Below are positions 8,553 through 16,151 of a stretch of DNA of 64,000 bases, piece after piece. Each line of letters starts with the position of its first letter. The stretch's first letter is position 1. Where the stretch lies: assembly GCA_002298125.1 (NCBI GenBank), contig DBMJ01000023.1, positions 97,321-161,320 on the forward strand. Reading direction: 5' to 3'. Made by a program: the position numbers and the translations under genes. The notes under the pieces were generated by a model. It had not been told where the DNA came from. It saw nothing but the letters and a program-made list of their open reading frames with translations, and searched no databases. This DNA comes from Clostridium sp. UBA701 (GTDB taxonomy: Bacteria; Bacillota; Clostridia; Clostridiales; Clostridiaceae).

Positions 8553-8587
8553 TAATTGGATGTGAAATTTATCCCACATCCAATTTT
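8553..8587 (+). terminator. Rho-independent terminator
   Basis: AATTGGATGTG pairs with CACATCCAATT, followed by TTTTTTG on the plus strand. It would end transcripts of the degraded genes to its left and faces the lipoprotein gene. Confidence 0.75.
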
Positions 8588-8591
8588 TTGT

Positions 8592-9089
8592 TCAGCTTTT
8601 TTTAAACTCTTCTTCAGCCCGAACCTTAGTAGCTTCGTCAAGCTGCATCCTTTCATAACCTTCTGGGAACTTTATATATGGAGGAAATAACTTTTTTAAA
8701 CTCTTCCCATAGTTTTTACCTTCTTCAGGATACTTATGGTTAGCAATAGAAAGGCGATTATTAGTTGTTTTAGCATCTAATACGACAGGAAGTGATACAG
8801 CATCACCATCTTTTCGTGTAACCTTGCCGTCCACATAAAAATATTCCACCTTTGACATCCAAATATATATTTTATTATCACTTGTGCCTAAAAGTTTAAA
8901 AGAACTATACATCTTACCATTTTTTGAACTTACTATATCATCTGTTTTAGTATCTAAATATTCTAGTATCATCTTTTCGTCATTTTTTGTAATACTTAAA
9001 GCATTAGATGACACCTTTTCTGAAGAGTTACACCCTGAAAAAATAACTGTTGCGACAAAAGTTAAGAGAAATAACACTTTTGATTTCAT
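8592..9089 (-). CDS. small lipoprotein, unknown function
   Basis: 165 residues with a lipoprotein signal peptide: MKSK, a hydrophobic core and lipobox FSGC (cysteine about 20), so it is probably anchored to the outer face of the membrane. The mature part is mixed alpha/beta with no recognised domain and a charged C-terminus (KVRAEEEFKKS). GAGGAG lies upstream of the ATG. It is a single gene, with no link to either neighbour visible. Confidence 0.75.
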   Translation of the reverse strand: MKSKVLFLLTFVATVIFSGCNSSEKVSSNALSITKNDEKMILEYLDTKTDDIVSSKNGKMYSSFKLLGTSDNKIYIWMSKVEYFYVDGKVTRKDGDAVSLPVVLDAKTTNNRLSIANHKYPEEGKNYGKSLKKLFPPYIKFPEGYERMQLDEATKVRAEEEFKKS

Positions 9090-9287
9090 GAAACTATCAT
9101 CTCCTCAAATCAAATATAGGTATCTATGTTTACATGTAAACACATTGCCTCATTTACAACTATGCCTATATATTATTATCTAGACTCAGTTCTAATTCAA
9201 CCGCATAAATAAATTTGTATAACATGTAACAAATTAACAACCATAAATAGTTCTAACTTAACCAATCCAAAAGCAATGATATTATAA

Positions 9288-9332
9288 TAAAAAATAAGGC
9301 TGTTTACATTTTATGTATGTCAACAGCCCGAT
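9288..9332 (-). terminator. terminator of the deacetylase gene
   Basis: On the minus strand GGCTGTTGACAT pairs with ATGTAAACAGCC (one mismatch), followed by TTATTTTTTATT. Confidence 0.85.
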
Positions 9333-9335
9333 TTT

Positions 9336-10232
9336 TTATTGTCTATTTACAAGATTTATAAAGGTATTCATGTCATATTTAGCTCCCACATATACTCTTC
9401 TTAGTGTGAGGATGCCGTCCTTCTTGTGAGTCATTCCACTATTTATAGTTACTCCTAGCTTATAGCCTGCCTCCTTGGCTGCCTTTAGCGTATTTTCATT
9501 ATAGGTTCCATAGGGATAGGCAATAAAATATGCTTCTTTATTAAGCTTTTCCTCTAAAAATGCCTTAGACTTCTTTAACGTATCCAATTGAAGCTCATAG
9601 CTCATCTTCTCTAAATGGTCATGGCTTATGCAATGAGATTCTATATCTATGCCATTTTCCTCCATCTCCTTTGCTTGAGCTAAGGTGATGACATGGGGGT
9701 CATTATCTATAGCTTCAATTATAGCGAAGATGGCAGCAGTTTGACCAAATTCCTTTAATACAGGGAAGGCATTATTATAATTATCCATATATCCATCATC
9801 TAGGGTTATTGCTACAGATTTTTCAGGGATGGGTTTATTGTTTTCTAAGAAGTCATAGACCTCTTGGAGGCTTAAGGTAGTGAAGTTATTATCCTTCAGA
9901 TATTTCATCTGCTCCCTAAACTTCTCCTTGGGAACTCTAAGGTCATTGCCCTTTTCATAGTCTATGGAGTGATACATAAGTATAGTGACAGCTTTATCAT
10001 TGTACTTAAGCTTTCCCTCAGTAAAATTTCTGCTCAAGGGCTTATGAACTTCTGGCACCACTGGAATAACAGGCTCACTTTCTTCTACCTTATCGTTACC
10101 CATGGGGCTAGGTTTACTTGCATTAGTATTAATTGATTTTTTATCCACAGAACAACCTATGAGGATTGTACCTGTTATACACAAAAAAATTACACATAAA
10201 ATAGCGAAAAACTTTGGTTTATAAATTTTCAT
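9336..10232 (-). CDS. polysaccharide deacetylase lipoprotein (NodB domain)
   Basis: 298 residues. The signal peptide ends in a lipobox (TILIGC, cysteine about 27), followed by a Ser/Pro/Glu linker. The NodB homology domain shows ILMYHSI, catalytic VAITLDDGYMDNY (about 140-152) and metal-binding histidines in IESHCISHDHL, then FIAYPYGTYN. It probably removes acetyl groups from cell-wall or capsular glycans outside the membrane. A DnaA box (10141-10149) lies inside its 5' coding region and more lie just upstream. Confidence 0.88.
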   Translation of the reverse strand: MKIYKPKFFAILCVIFLCITGTILIGCSVDKKSINTNASKPSPMGNDKVEESEPVIPVVPEVHKPLSRNFTEGKLKYNDKAVTILMYHSIDYEKGNDLRVPKEKFREQMKYLKDNNFTTLSLQEVYDFLENNKPIPEKSVAITLDDGYMDNYNNAFPVLKEFGQTAAIFAIIEAIDNDPHVITLAQAKEMEENGIDIESHCISHDHLEKMSYELQLDTLKKSKAFLEEKLNKEAYFIAYPYGTYNENTLKAAKEAGYKLGVTINSGMTHKKDGILTLRRVYVGAKYDMNTFINLVNRQ

Positions 10233-10574
10233 GTCTCAAGTCATCCTTTCTATATTGATTTTATCCACATTATCCACAGGTACCTGTGTGTATAATGTGT
10301 TATTTTTACTTAATAATTATTATTAATTCCGTTTTGCTGGAAAAATTGCAGTTTTAAATAGGACAACTTTTGTACTTATTAACATTGTCCACATTTTGTC
10401 TGTGCATAAGTTGTTGAATTTCTGTGATTTACTTCGTTTTACATAATATATCATAGTTTTACCCAAAACAGCAATTTCATTCTACAAAAAAGATGTAATT
10501 ATTTCATCTTTTTATTTGTCTGTTGAAGGAATATATGCACATTGTCCACAGATTTGTGGATAACCTGTGGACAA
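10141..10574. promoter_or_regulatory. cluster of DnaA boxes in AT-rich DNA
   Basis: Perfect TTATCCACA boxes lie at 10141-10149, 10261-10269 and 10270-10278, with an inverted one at 10555-10563. One-mismatch boxes (TTGTCCACA) lie at 10385-10393 and 10542-10550, with an inverted one at 10566-10574. The boxes at 10541-10575 form an 11-bp inverted repeat with a perfect box in its loop. Very AT-rich DNA lies between. No dnaA or dnaN neighbour is present, so a DnaA-titrating or regulatory cluster is likelier than oriC. Confidence 0.7.
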
Positions 10575-10581
10575 TAGTATT

Positions 10582-11178
10582 TTACTTAATTAATTCTCCG
10601 CTAATTATAAGTCTGTGAGTGGCTACTCGCACTGGAGTACAAGTTACTAGAGTCATAGTGGCTTCTTTAGTGGTATCTAGTACTGAAACCTCTGTGGGCT
10701 CCACCACCTTTTTTCCTACCACCTTATACTTATATTCACCCTCAATGGTTTTAACTATAATCTCATCTCCATTTTGGAGTTCATCTAATCTATTAAAATA
10801 GTCATTATAGGTATAGCTTCTGTGACCTGCCACACAGAAATTACCCTTTTGTCCTGGAAGGGCTGTGCCGCTAAAGTGACCTACTGCATACTTTAAGGTC
10901 TCGTTATCTACTCCTTCACCTATGGCCACCTTTAAATTTATTTTAGGTATTATCATAAGTCCGATGGCCCCAGATATTTCCTGAGAGGGTGGTTTCAAAT
11001 CTGGGCTCTTATCTGATACAGCTCCCTGCCCCATCTTTTGAAATTCCTCCGCTCTAGCTTGAAAATCTTTTATTAAGGAATCTTGTTTTTGTTTTCCGCT
11101 AAATCTCATAAAGAGAGCCGTTCCTATTACAGTTAAGCCAATCACTATGAGAGCAATGCCTATATATTTTCTTTTCAT
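10582..11178 (-). CDS. sortase, class D-like
   Basis: 198 residues: N-terminal membrane anchor (about 6-24), coiled charged stalk, then the sortase barrel with catalytic histidine in CVAGHRSYTYNDYFNRL, cysteine in TLVTCTPV and arginine in THRLII. The size and TLVTCTP motif fit class D/E housekeeping-type transpeptidases that attach or trim LPXTG-like substrates at the cell wall. No sorting-signal protein was seen in the window. The DnaA-box hairpin lies directly after its stop. Confidence 0.88.
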   Translation of the reverse strand: MKRKYIGIALIVIGLTVIGTALFMRFSGKQKQDSLIKDFQARAEEFQKMGQGAVSDKSPDLKPPSQEISGAIGLMIIPKINLKVAIGEGVDNETLKYAVGHFSGTALPGQKGNFCVAGHRSYTYNDYFNRLDELQNGDEIIVKTIEGEYKYKVVGKKVVEPTEVSVLDTTKEATMTLVTCTPVRVATHRLIISGELIK

Positions 11179-11430
11179 ATTCCCACCCCACTTTTATAAA
11201 TTGAAGCTCTATGTAAATTTTGCCATATATCGCTTGCAATTTCCAGTAATTTTATAAGTATTTATAAATATTATACTATATTATTATATTACACCTATAC
11301 AATTTATAGAGTAAAATATTTTTGTATATATATGGTAAATACTTTCACAGTACTCTGTAATAATGTTAACAATGGCAATAGGCTATGCTATAATATTTAA
11401 AAGGTGTTAGTAAAGAAAGGTTGGGGATAT

Positions 11431-11595
11431 ATGAGTGGTAAAGTTATCTACGTGGACTTCTCTGCAGTACAAAGGAATAATTGGTGGAGACAAAACTATG
11501 TAAGATTACTAATTGCAAGACTTCGTTTTATTATTAAATTTCGAAGAAAGAAGAATATGCCCAAAGACAATACCTATAAAAAAGTAATACTATAG
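11431..11595 (+). CDS. small basic protein, unknown
   Basis: About 54 residues from ATG 11431, preferred over GTG 11404 because GGTTGGGG precedes it. It has an aromatic N-terminus (KVIYVDF), then RNNWWRQNYVRLLIARLRFIIKFRRKKN, which is very basic and could be an amphipathic helix. It ends 16 bp before ispF and probably shares its promoter. No family is recognised. Confidence 0.5.
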   Translation: MSGKVIYVDFSAVQRNNWWRQNYVRLLIARLRFIIKFRRKKNMPKDNTYKKVIL

Positions 11596-11611
11596 AGGAG
11601 AGTAGAATTTC

Positions 11612-12085
11612 ATGAGAGTGGGTTTGGGATACGACGTTCATAGACTTGTAGAGGGAAGAGCACTTATACTTGGAGGAGTGCAAATTCCCTATGAAAAAGG
11701 GCTTCTTGGGCACTCTGATGCAGATGTGCTGCTGCACGCAGTGATGGATGCTTTACTTGGAGCTGCCGCCCTAGGAGATATTGGTAAGCATTTTCCAGAT
11801 ACAGAGGCTGCCTACAAGGGAATATCCAGCCTAAAGCTTTTGGAGCATGTAGGTGCTCTTATAAAAAATAATGGCTATGCTATTGAAAATATTGATGCTA
11901 CCATCATAGCCCAAAGACCAAAGATGGCTCCTCACATTGAAGAAATGGTAAAGAATATAGCTTTAGTTTTAGGCCTTAAAACCGACCAGGTAAATGTGAA
12001 GGCCACTACTGAGGAAGGCCTTGGTTTTACAGGCTCTGGTGAAGGAATAGCCTCCAATGCCATTTGCTCATTATATAAAAAATAA
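11612..12085 (+). CDS. ispF: 2-C-methyl-D-erythritol 2,4-cyclodiphosphate synthase
   Basis: 157 residues, the normal IspF length. It carries the metal-binding start GLGYDVHRLVEGR, the substrate loop LGHSDADVLLHAVMDALLGAAALGDIGKHFPDT, and the C-terminal TTEEGLGFTGSGEGIASNA. It makes MEcPP in the MEP isoprenoid pathway, acting as a trimer with Zn at the D-H pair. Shine-Dalgarno AGAGGAGAG is upstream and a strong terminator follows. The other MEP genes are not in the window. Confidence 0.96.
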   Translation: MRVGLGYDVHRLVEGRALILGGVQIPYEKGLLGHSDADVLLHAVMDALLGAAALGDIGKHFPDTEAAYKGISSLKLLEHVGALIKNNGYAIENIDATIIAQRPKMAPHIEEMVKNIALVLGLKTDQVNVKATTEEGLGFTGSGEGIASNAICSLYKK

Positions 12086-12087
12086 TT

Positions 12088-12131
12088 GGAGCATGTGTAG
12101 GAAATAACCTTTCTACACATGCTCCTTTATT
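12088..12131 (+). terminator. terminator after ispF
   Basis: GGAGCATGTGTAG pairs with CTACACATGCTCC and is followed by TTTATT. Confidence 0.85.
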
Positions 12132-12164
12132 GTGATCAAAGATGCACCTTTGGAATACTAAGCT

Positions 12165-12386
12165 CTATTTTACACTTAGCTCCTGAGAGTTCTTCTCCAC
12201 TATGATAGCTGAATCTATTACCTTAAGGTTCCCGCCAGCACTGTTAAATACATTTCCTGATAATATTGTGTTCATCACAGTCTGGACCTCAGCAGAGGTT
12301 ATGTCTTCTCTTATTCCTGTAAGCCTAAGAGAAACCTTTTTGCCCTGCTCATTCATAAAGCTCATCATCAAAGTCTTATCTGCCAT
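12165..12386 (-). CDS. DUF2922 family protein
   Basis: 73 residues in the typical form of DUF2922: MMSFMNEQGKKVSLRL..REDITSAEVQTVMNTIL, ending with a short beta segment. These small cytoplasmic proteins of Firmicutes have no known function and are usually encoded with a DUF1659 protein, as here (70 bp apart, same strand). AAAGGAGG gives a clear start. Confidence 0.85.
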   Translation of the reverse strand: MADKTLMMSFMNEQGKKVSLRLTGIREDITSAEVQTVMNTILSGNVFNSAGGNLKVIDSAIIVEKNSQELSVK

Positions 12387-12455
12387 TTTTCTTCCTCCTT
12401 TATATTTTCATTTAAACTATGGGGAGAGGTGCTCCCCATGAAAAGCTCTGTGCTG

Positions 12456-12680
12456 CTATGCGTTAACTATAAGCTGATCATCTTCTCTAAGCACTTCGTT
12501 CACTGGATATTTAAGTAGGGTTCCCAGTGCTGTTCCTATCTCAAAGAGCTTCTCATCAGGAGCATTAGCTTTAACCTTTGAGAACCTTTGAGTTTTGAAC
12601 TGATCATTACCTTTAGCATCCATGCCAACCTTATACTTTATTGCCAGTGTACTCTGTACCTTTGTGGTTGTTACTGCCAT
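12456..12680 (-). CDS. DUF1659 family protein
   Basis: About 74 residues from ATG 12680 (AAGGAGTTGATACT upstream fixes this start over 12698). MAVTTTKVQSTLAIKYKVG, then GNDQFKTQRFSKVK and the acidic tail are typical of DUF1659. It is the first gene of a two-gene operon with DUF2922. The function is unknown for the family. Confidence 0.82.
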   Translation of the reverse strand: MAVTTTKVQSTLAIKYKVGMDAKGNDQFKTQRFSKVKANAPDEKLFEIGTALGTLLKYPVNEVLREDDQLIVNA

Positions 12681-12906
12681 AGTATCAACTCCTTTCATAA
12701 GGTAACTATGCAGTTATTCTATTTTTTACCTTATATACACTGTCCATATTTCTATTTGTTCTACTTATTTATTTGTAATTTATGTAATATTTAATTGAAT
12801 ACTGTAAAAAAGTGTATTAAATACTTTCCTTATCATGTATGTTATGTTAATATAATAGTATTAATGGTAATATCTCGCATAAAAAATATTAAAACTGAGG
12901 TGAGTT

Positions 12907-13968
12907 ATGAAGCTGGCTTTTATTAGAAATTTGGAAGGAACAGAAACCCTTGCAAAGACTCTCTATGGGGATGATGGAAAAGTATTGCTAAAGGCCGGAA
13001 ATAGGATTACTCGTGACTATATAAATTCCTTTAAGACTCATGGTCTGTACTTTGTATATATTGAGGATGAAAACCTAGAGGATGTTACAGAGGATACTTT
13101 TTTGTCTGAGCTTAAGGAAGAATCCCTTACCTCTGTTCCAAGGATGTTTGATAGCTTTACCTCTGGCAACATAAGAGAAATTGAACATTCCTTATTCCTT
13201 ATAAATGATCTTGTGGATTATATAGCTGAATTAACCTTTATCAATACCAATCTTTATGAAGTAAAAAGCTTTGATAATTATACCTATATCCACTCTGTGG
13301 ATACTGCTATTATGTCTGCATACTTAGGAGCCCACATGGGCTTTAGCAGAAAATCCTTAAAGGAGCTTACTACCTCTGCCATGCTGCATGATATTGGGAA
13401 AACTAAAATTGCACCTCAAATTATAAATAAGAATGGCGCTCTAAGTAATGAAGAATTTGAAGAGATGAAAAAGCACCCCATATATGGAGCAGATATCCTT
13501 AGTCCATGCTCCTTGCTTAGCGAGAATATAGTGCTTGGTGTTCTTCATCATCATGAAAAGATAGATGGTACTGGCTATCCCTTTGGATTGAGTTCAAGTG
13601 CAATCAATATGTATGCTAGGATTATCACTGTGGCAGATGTATTTACCGCTGTTAGTGCCAATAGAAGCTACAGAAACAGATTTAACCCCAACGAGGCCTA
13701 TGAGTTAATTCTATCAAGTGCTGGTACAAGCTTTGACTGCCCAGTGGTAGAAAGATTCAAGGAATGTTTCTCCATATATCCATTAGGCTGCTGTGTAAGA
13801 CTTTCTAATGAAATAGAAGGATATGTGGTAAGACAAAATAAAGGCTTTGCAGATAGACCAGTGGTAAGGGTTATCTATGACCCCTATAGCAAAAAAACCA
13901 TTCAACCCTTTGAAATAAATTTAGTTAAGTATCCAAATATAGTTATTGACTGTATAGTAGAAAATTAG
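12907..13968 (+). CDS. HD-GYP domain cyclic-di-GMP phosphodiesterase
   Basis: 353 residues. An N-terminal region (1-110) without membrane segments precedes the HD-GYP domain with HDIGK (residues 161-165), a proline-rich loop KKHPIYGADIL, and HHHEKIDGTGYP (about 214-225), followed by ITVADVFTAVSANR. The metal ligands and the GYP motif are intact, so hydrolysis of cyclic-di-GMP to GMP is likely. It converges on a GGDEF-EAL protein across a shared terminator, so both affect the same messenger. Confidence 0.92.
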   Translation: MKLAFIRNLEGTETLAKTLYGDDGKVLLKAGNRITRDYINSFKTHGLYFVYIEDENLEDVTEDTFLSELKEESLTSVPRMFDSFTSGNIREIEHSLFLINDLVDYIAELTFINTNLYEVKSFDNYTYIHSVDTAIMSAYLGAHMGFSRKSLKELTTSAMLHDIGKTKIAPQIINKNGALSNEEFEEMKKHPIYGADILSPCSLLSENIVLGVLHHHEKIDGTGYPFGLSSSAINMYARIITVADVFTAVSANRSYRNRFNPNEAYELILSSAGTSFDCPVVERFKECFSIYPLGCCVRLSNEIEGYVVRQNKGFADRPVVRVIYDPYSKKTIQPFEINLVKYPNIVIDCIVEN

Positions 13969-13977
13969 GTACATATA

Positions 13978-14027
13978 AAAAGTGAAGTCTAGGCAGCACG
14001 TAAGCTCCTGACTTCACTTTATTTTTG
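13978..14027. terminator. bidirectional terminator between convergent genes
   Basis: AAGTGAAGTC and GACTTCACTT pair. T-rich runs flank the stem on both strands (TATTTTT plus; TTTTTATA minus), serving the HD-GYP and GGDEF-EAL genes. Confidence 0.85.
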
Positions 14028-16133
14028 CTAATTACTTTTTACTATCATATTCTCTATGTCTTCCACAGGCAGGGGTTTGCTAAAATAATAACCCTGTGCA
14101 CGATGACAGCCCTGATGAATAAGGAAATCCTTTTGGGAAAAGGATTCCACACCTTCTGCAATTACTGTTAGATTCATATCCCGTGCCAGCTTTATCACCA
14201 TCTTTGTCAAAAGCTGCTCCTTGGAATCTGTTTCTAGGTTATCTATAAAGCTCTTATCAATCTTTAAGGTGTCTATGGGAAAATCCTTAAGGTAGTTCAT
14301 AGAGGAATATCCTGTGCCAAAGTCATCTAGAGATATAGAAATACCCATGGACTTTAATTTATTTAAAATCTCAGTGGTGTAGTCCATTCGCTTTACTAGT
14401 GTACCTTCTGTAACCTCAAGCTCAAGATACTGTGGATCAAGCCCCGTTTTTATTAATATCTCATGCACCTTATTAATAAAATCTGTTTCCTCAAATTCTC
14501 TAGCAGATATATTTACTGCTACCTTGAAAGGTTCACAACTTTTCTCCTGCCACAGCTTATTTTGAACACAGGCCTCTTCAAGGACCCATAATCCTATTTG
14601 CCTTATTAGGCCTGTCTCCTCAGCTAAGGGTATAAATTTTAAAGGCGGTACTATAGTACCATCTGATTTTCTCCATCTAAGCAATGCTTCAACTCCAACC
14701 ATCCTTCCTGTTTCTAGGTCCAATTGGGGCTGATACATTAAGAAAAACTCCTTATTGTTTAAGGCACGTCTAAGGCTATGCTCCATTTCCGCCTTCTCCA
14801 TAACCATCTCATTTATCTCTTTTGAATATATGTAATACTGGTTTTTTCCCATTTCCTTTGCCCTATACATAGCAGCATCTGCATTCTTCAAAAGTGTATT
14901 TCCATTGTCTCCATGTCCAGGATATATGGCAATTCCTATGCTGGCACATAAATAATGCTGATGGTTTTCCAGCACTATGGGGTCTTTAAAGGCTTGTATA
15001 ATCTTTTCTGCCCAAAACACTGGTTCTTCTTCATTTTCTATAGAGGGCAGCAATATTACAAATTCATCTCCACCTATTCTAAATACCCTGTCCTTAACCG
15101 TAAATATACCATTTATCATCTCTCCTGCAGCCTTTAACACCTCGTCACCCTCATTATGTCCCTGGCTGTCATTGATAAGCTTAAAATTGTCCAAGTCTAA
15201 AAACAAAAGTGCCATCTTCTCATTATTTTTCCTGCAGAAGTATATAGCCTCCTGGAGGCTGCGGTTGAAATAGCTTCTGTTTGGTAAACCTGTAAGGCCA
15301 TCATAATAGGCCATCTTATATATAAGCTCCTCCGAATATTTTCTAGAGCTTATATCGCTATGAGAACCTGCCATGCGAAGAGGCTTTCCATCTTCACTAA
15401 AAATCGCCTTGCCTCTGCTCATAATCCACTTGTAATTTCCATACTTGGTTTTCATTCTGAACTCATTAATATAATAGGGAGACTTCCCGTGTAAATAGTC
15501 CTTGAAGGTCTCTTCATAAAGCTTATAATCCTCTGGATGTATAAGTGCTGTGAAGGTCTCTATTTTATCTGTGAGGTCCTCCTCACTATATCCTAAAAGC
15601 TCCTTGGTACGATGATAATAAAGACTATTGTCACAAAAATCCATCTCCCATAAGCCATCATTGGAGCCTTCCACTGCAAGGTGATAGCTCTGCTGACTTT
15701 TCTTTATATCTTCCTCTCTTTTTCTTACCTCTTCATACTGCAGCTTAAGCTCCTCTTCAGTGACCTCCAGCTCCTTATAGGTGTTTTCAAGCTCCCCATA
15801 GGTCTCCTCTAGCTGCTCATAGCTTTCAAGCAGCTTATAAGCCCATCTCTTGTTTGTTACAAATTGCTTATACATAAGAATGTAAAGAAGAGCTCCTGTT
15901 AAAATGATATAGATTAGGCCCTTAACAAGTTGCAATCTTAAAAACTGAGTATTTGTATTGGTAATGAAGAGGATCAGTTTATCTGTGGCAAGCATACAAA
16001 CTATAGAAAGCACCACATAGATACTGCAAAGTTTTATCGACACTCTCCAAGGAATAAAATTTCTTTTTAAATTTTTTATATCGTTTAATTTACTTAGTCT
16101 TTTTAATCTTTCGTTTTCAAATTTGCGATTCAT
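14028..16133 (-). CDS. PAS-GGDEF-EAL cyclic-di-GMP turnover protein
   Basis: 701 residues: two N-terminal membrane segments (about 31-50 and 66-84), a heptad-rich coiled coil (about 100-145, Glu/Leu/Tyr rich), a PAS domain (about 148-270), a GGDEF domain with intact GGDEF (RIGGDEFVILLPS) and an EAL domain with EALLRW, NISAREF, DDFGTGYSS and KIDKSFI all intact. By sequence it could both make and break cyclic-di-GMP. The coiled coil probably transmits a signal from the membrane. It ends at the shared terminator facing the HD-GYP gene. Confidence 0.93.
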   Translation of the reverse strand: MNRKFENERLKRLSKLNDIKNLKRNFIPWRVSIKLCSIYVVLSIVCMLATDKLILFITNTNTQFLRLQLVKGLIYIILTGALLYILMYKQFVTNKRWAYKLLESYEQLEETYGELENTYKELEVTEEELKLQYEEVRKREEDIKKSQQSYHLAVEGSNDGLWEMDFCDNSLYYHRTKELLGYSEEDLTDKIETFTALIHPEDYKLYEETFKDYLHGKSPYYINEFRMKTKYGNYKWIMSRGKAIFSEDGKPLRMAGSHSDISSRKYSEELIYKMAYYDGLTGLPNRSYFNRSLQEAIYFCRKNNEKMALLFLDLDNFKLINDSQGHNEGDEVLKAAGEMINGIFTVKDRVFRIGGDEFVILLPSIENEEEPVFWAEKIIQAFKDPIVLENHQHYLCASIGIAIYPGHGDNGNTLLKNADAAMYRAKEMGKNQYYIYSKEINEMVMEKAEMEHSLRRALNNKEFFLMYQPQLDLETGRMVGVEALLRWRKSDGTIVPPLKFIPLAEETGLIRQIGLWVLEEACVQNKLWQEKSCEPFKVAVNISAREFEETDFINKVHEILIKTGLDPQYLELEVTEGTLVKRMDYTTEILNKLKSMGISISLDDFGTGYSSMNYLKDFPIDTLKIDKSFIDNLETDSKEQLLTKMVIKLARDMNLTVIAEGVESFSQKDFLIHQGCHRAQGYYFSKPLPVEDIENMIVKSN

Positions 16134-16151
16134 ATATACCTCTAAAATCTC

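Noticed and set aside
9129..9142. Palindrome GTTTACATGTAAAC upstream of the lipoprotein gene
   Set aside because: Fourteen bp in very AT-rich DNA can arise by chance and nothing else supports a site.
10141..10574. DnaA boxes as the chromosomal origin oriC
   Set aside because: No dnaA, dnaN, recF or gyrB genes are adjacent; the neighbours are a deacetylase and a sortase. A titrating or regulatory cluster is more cautious.
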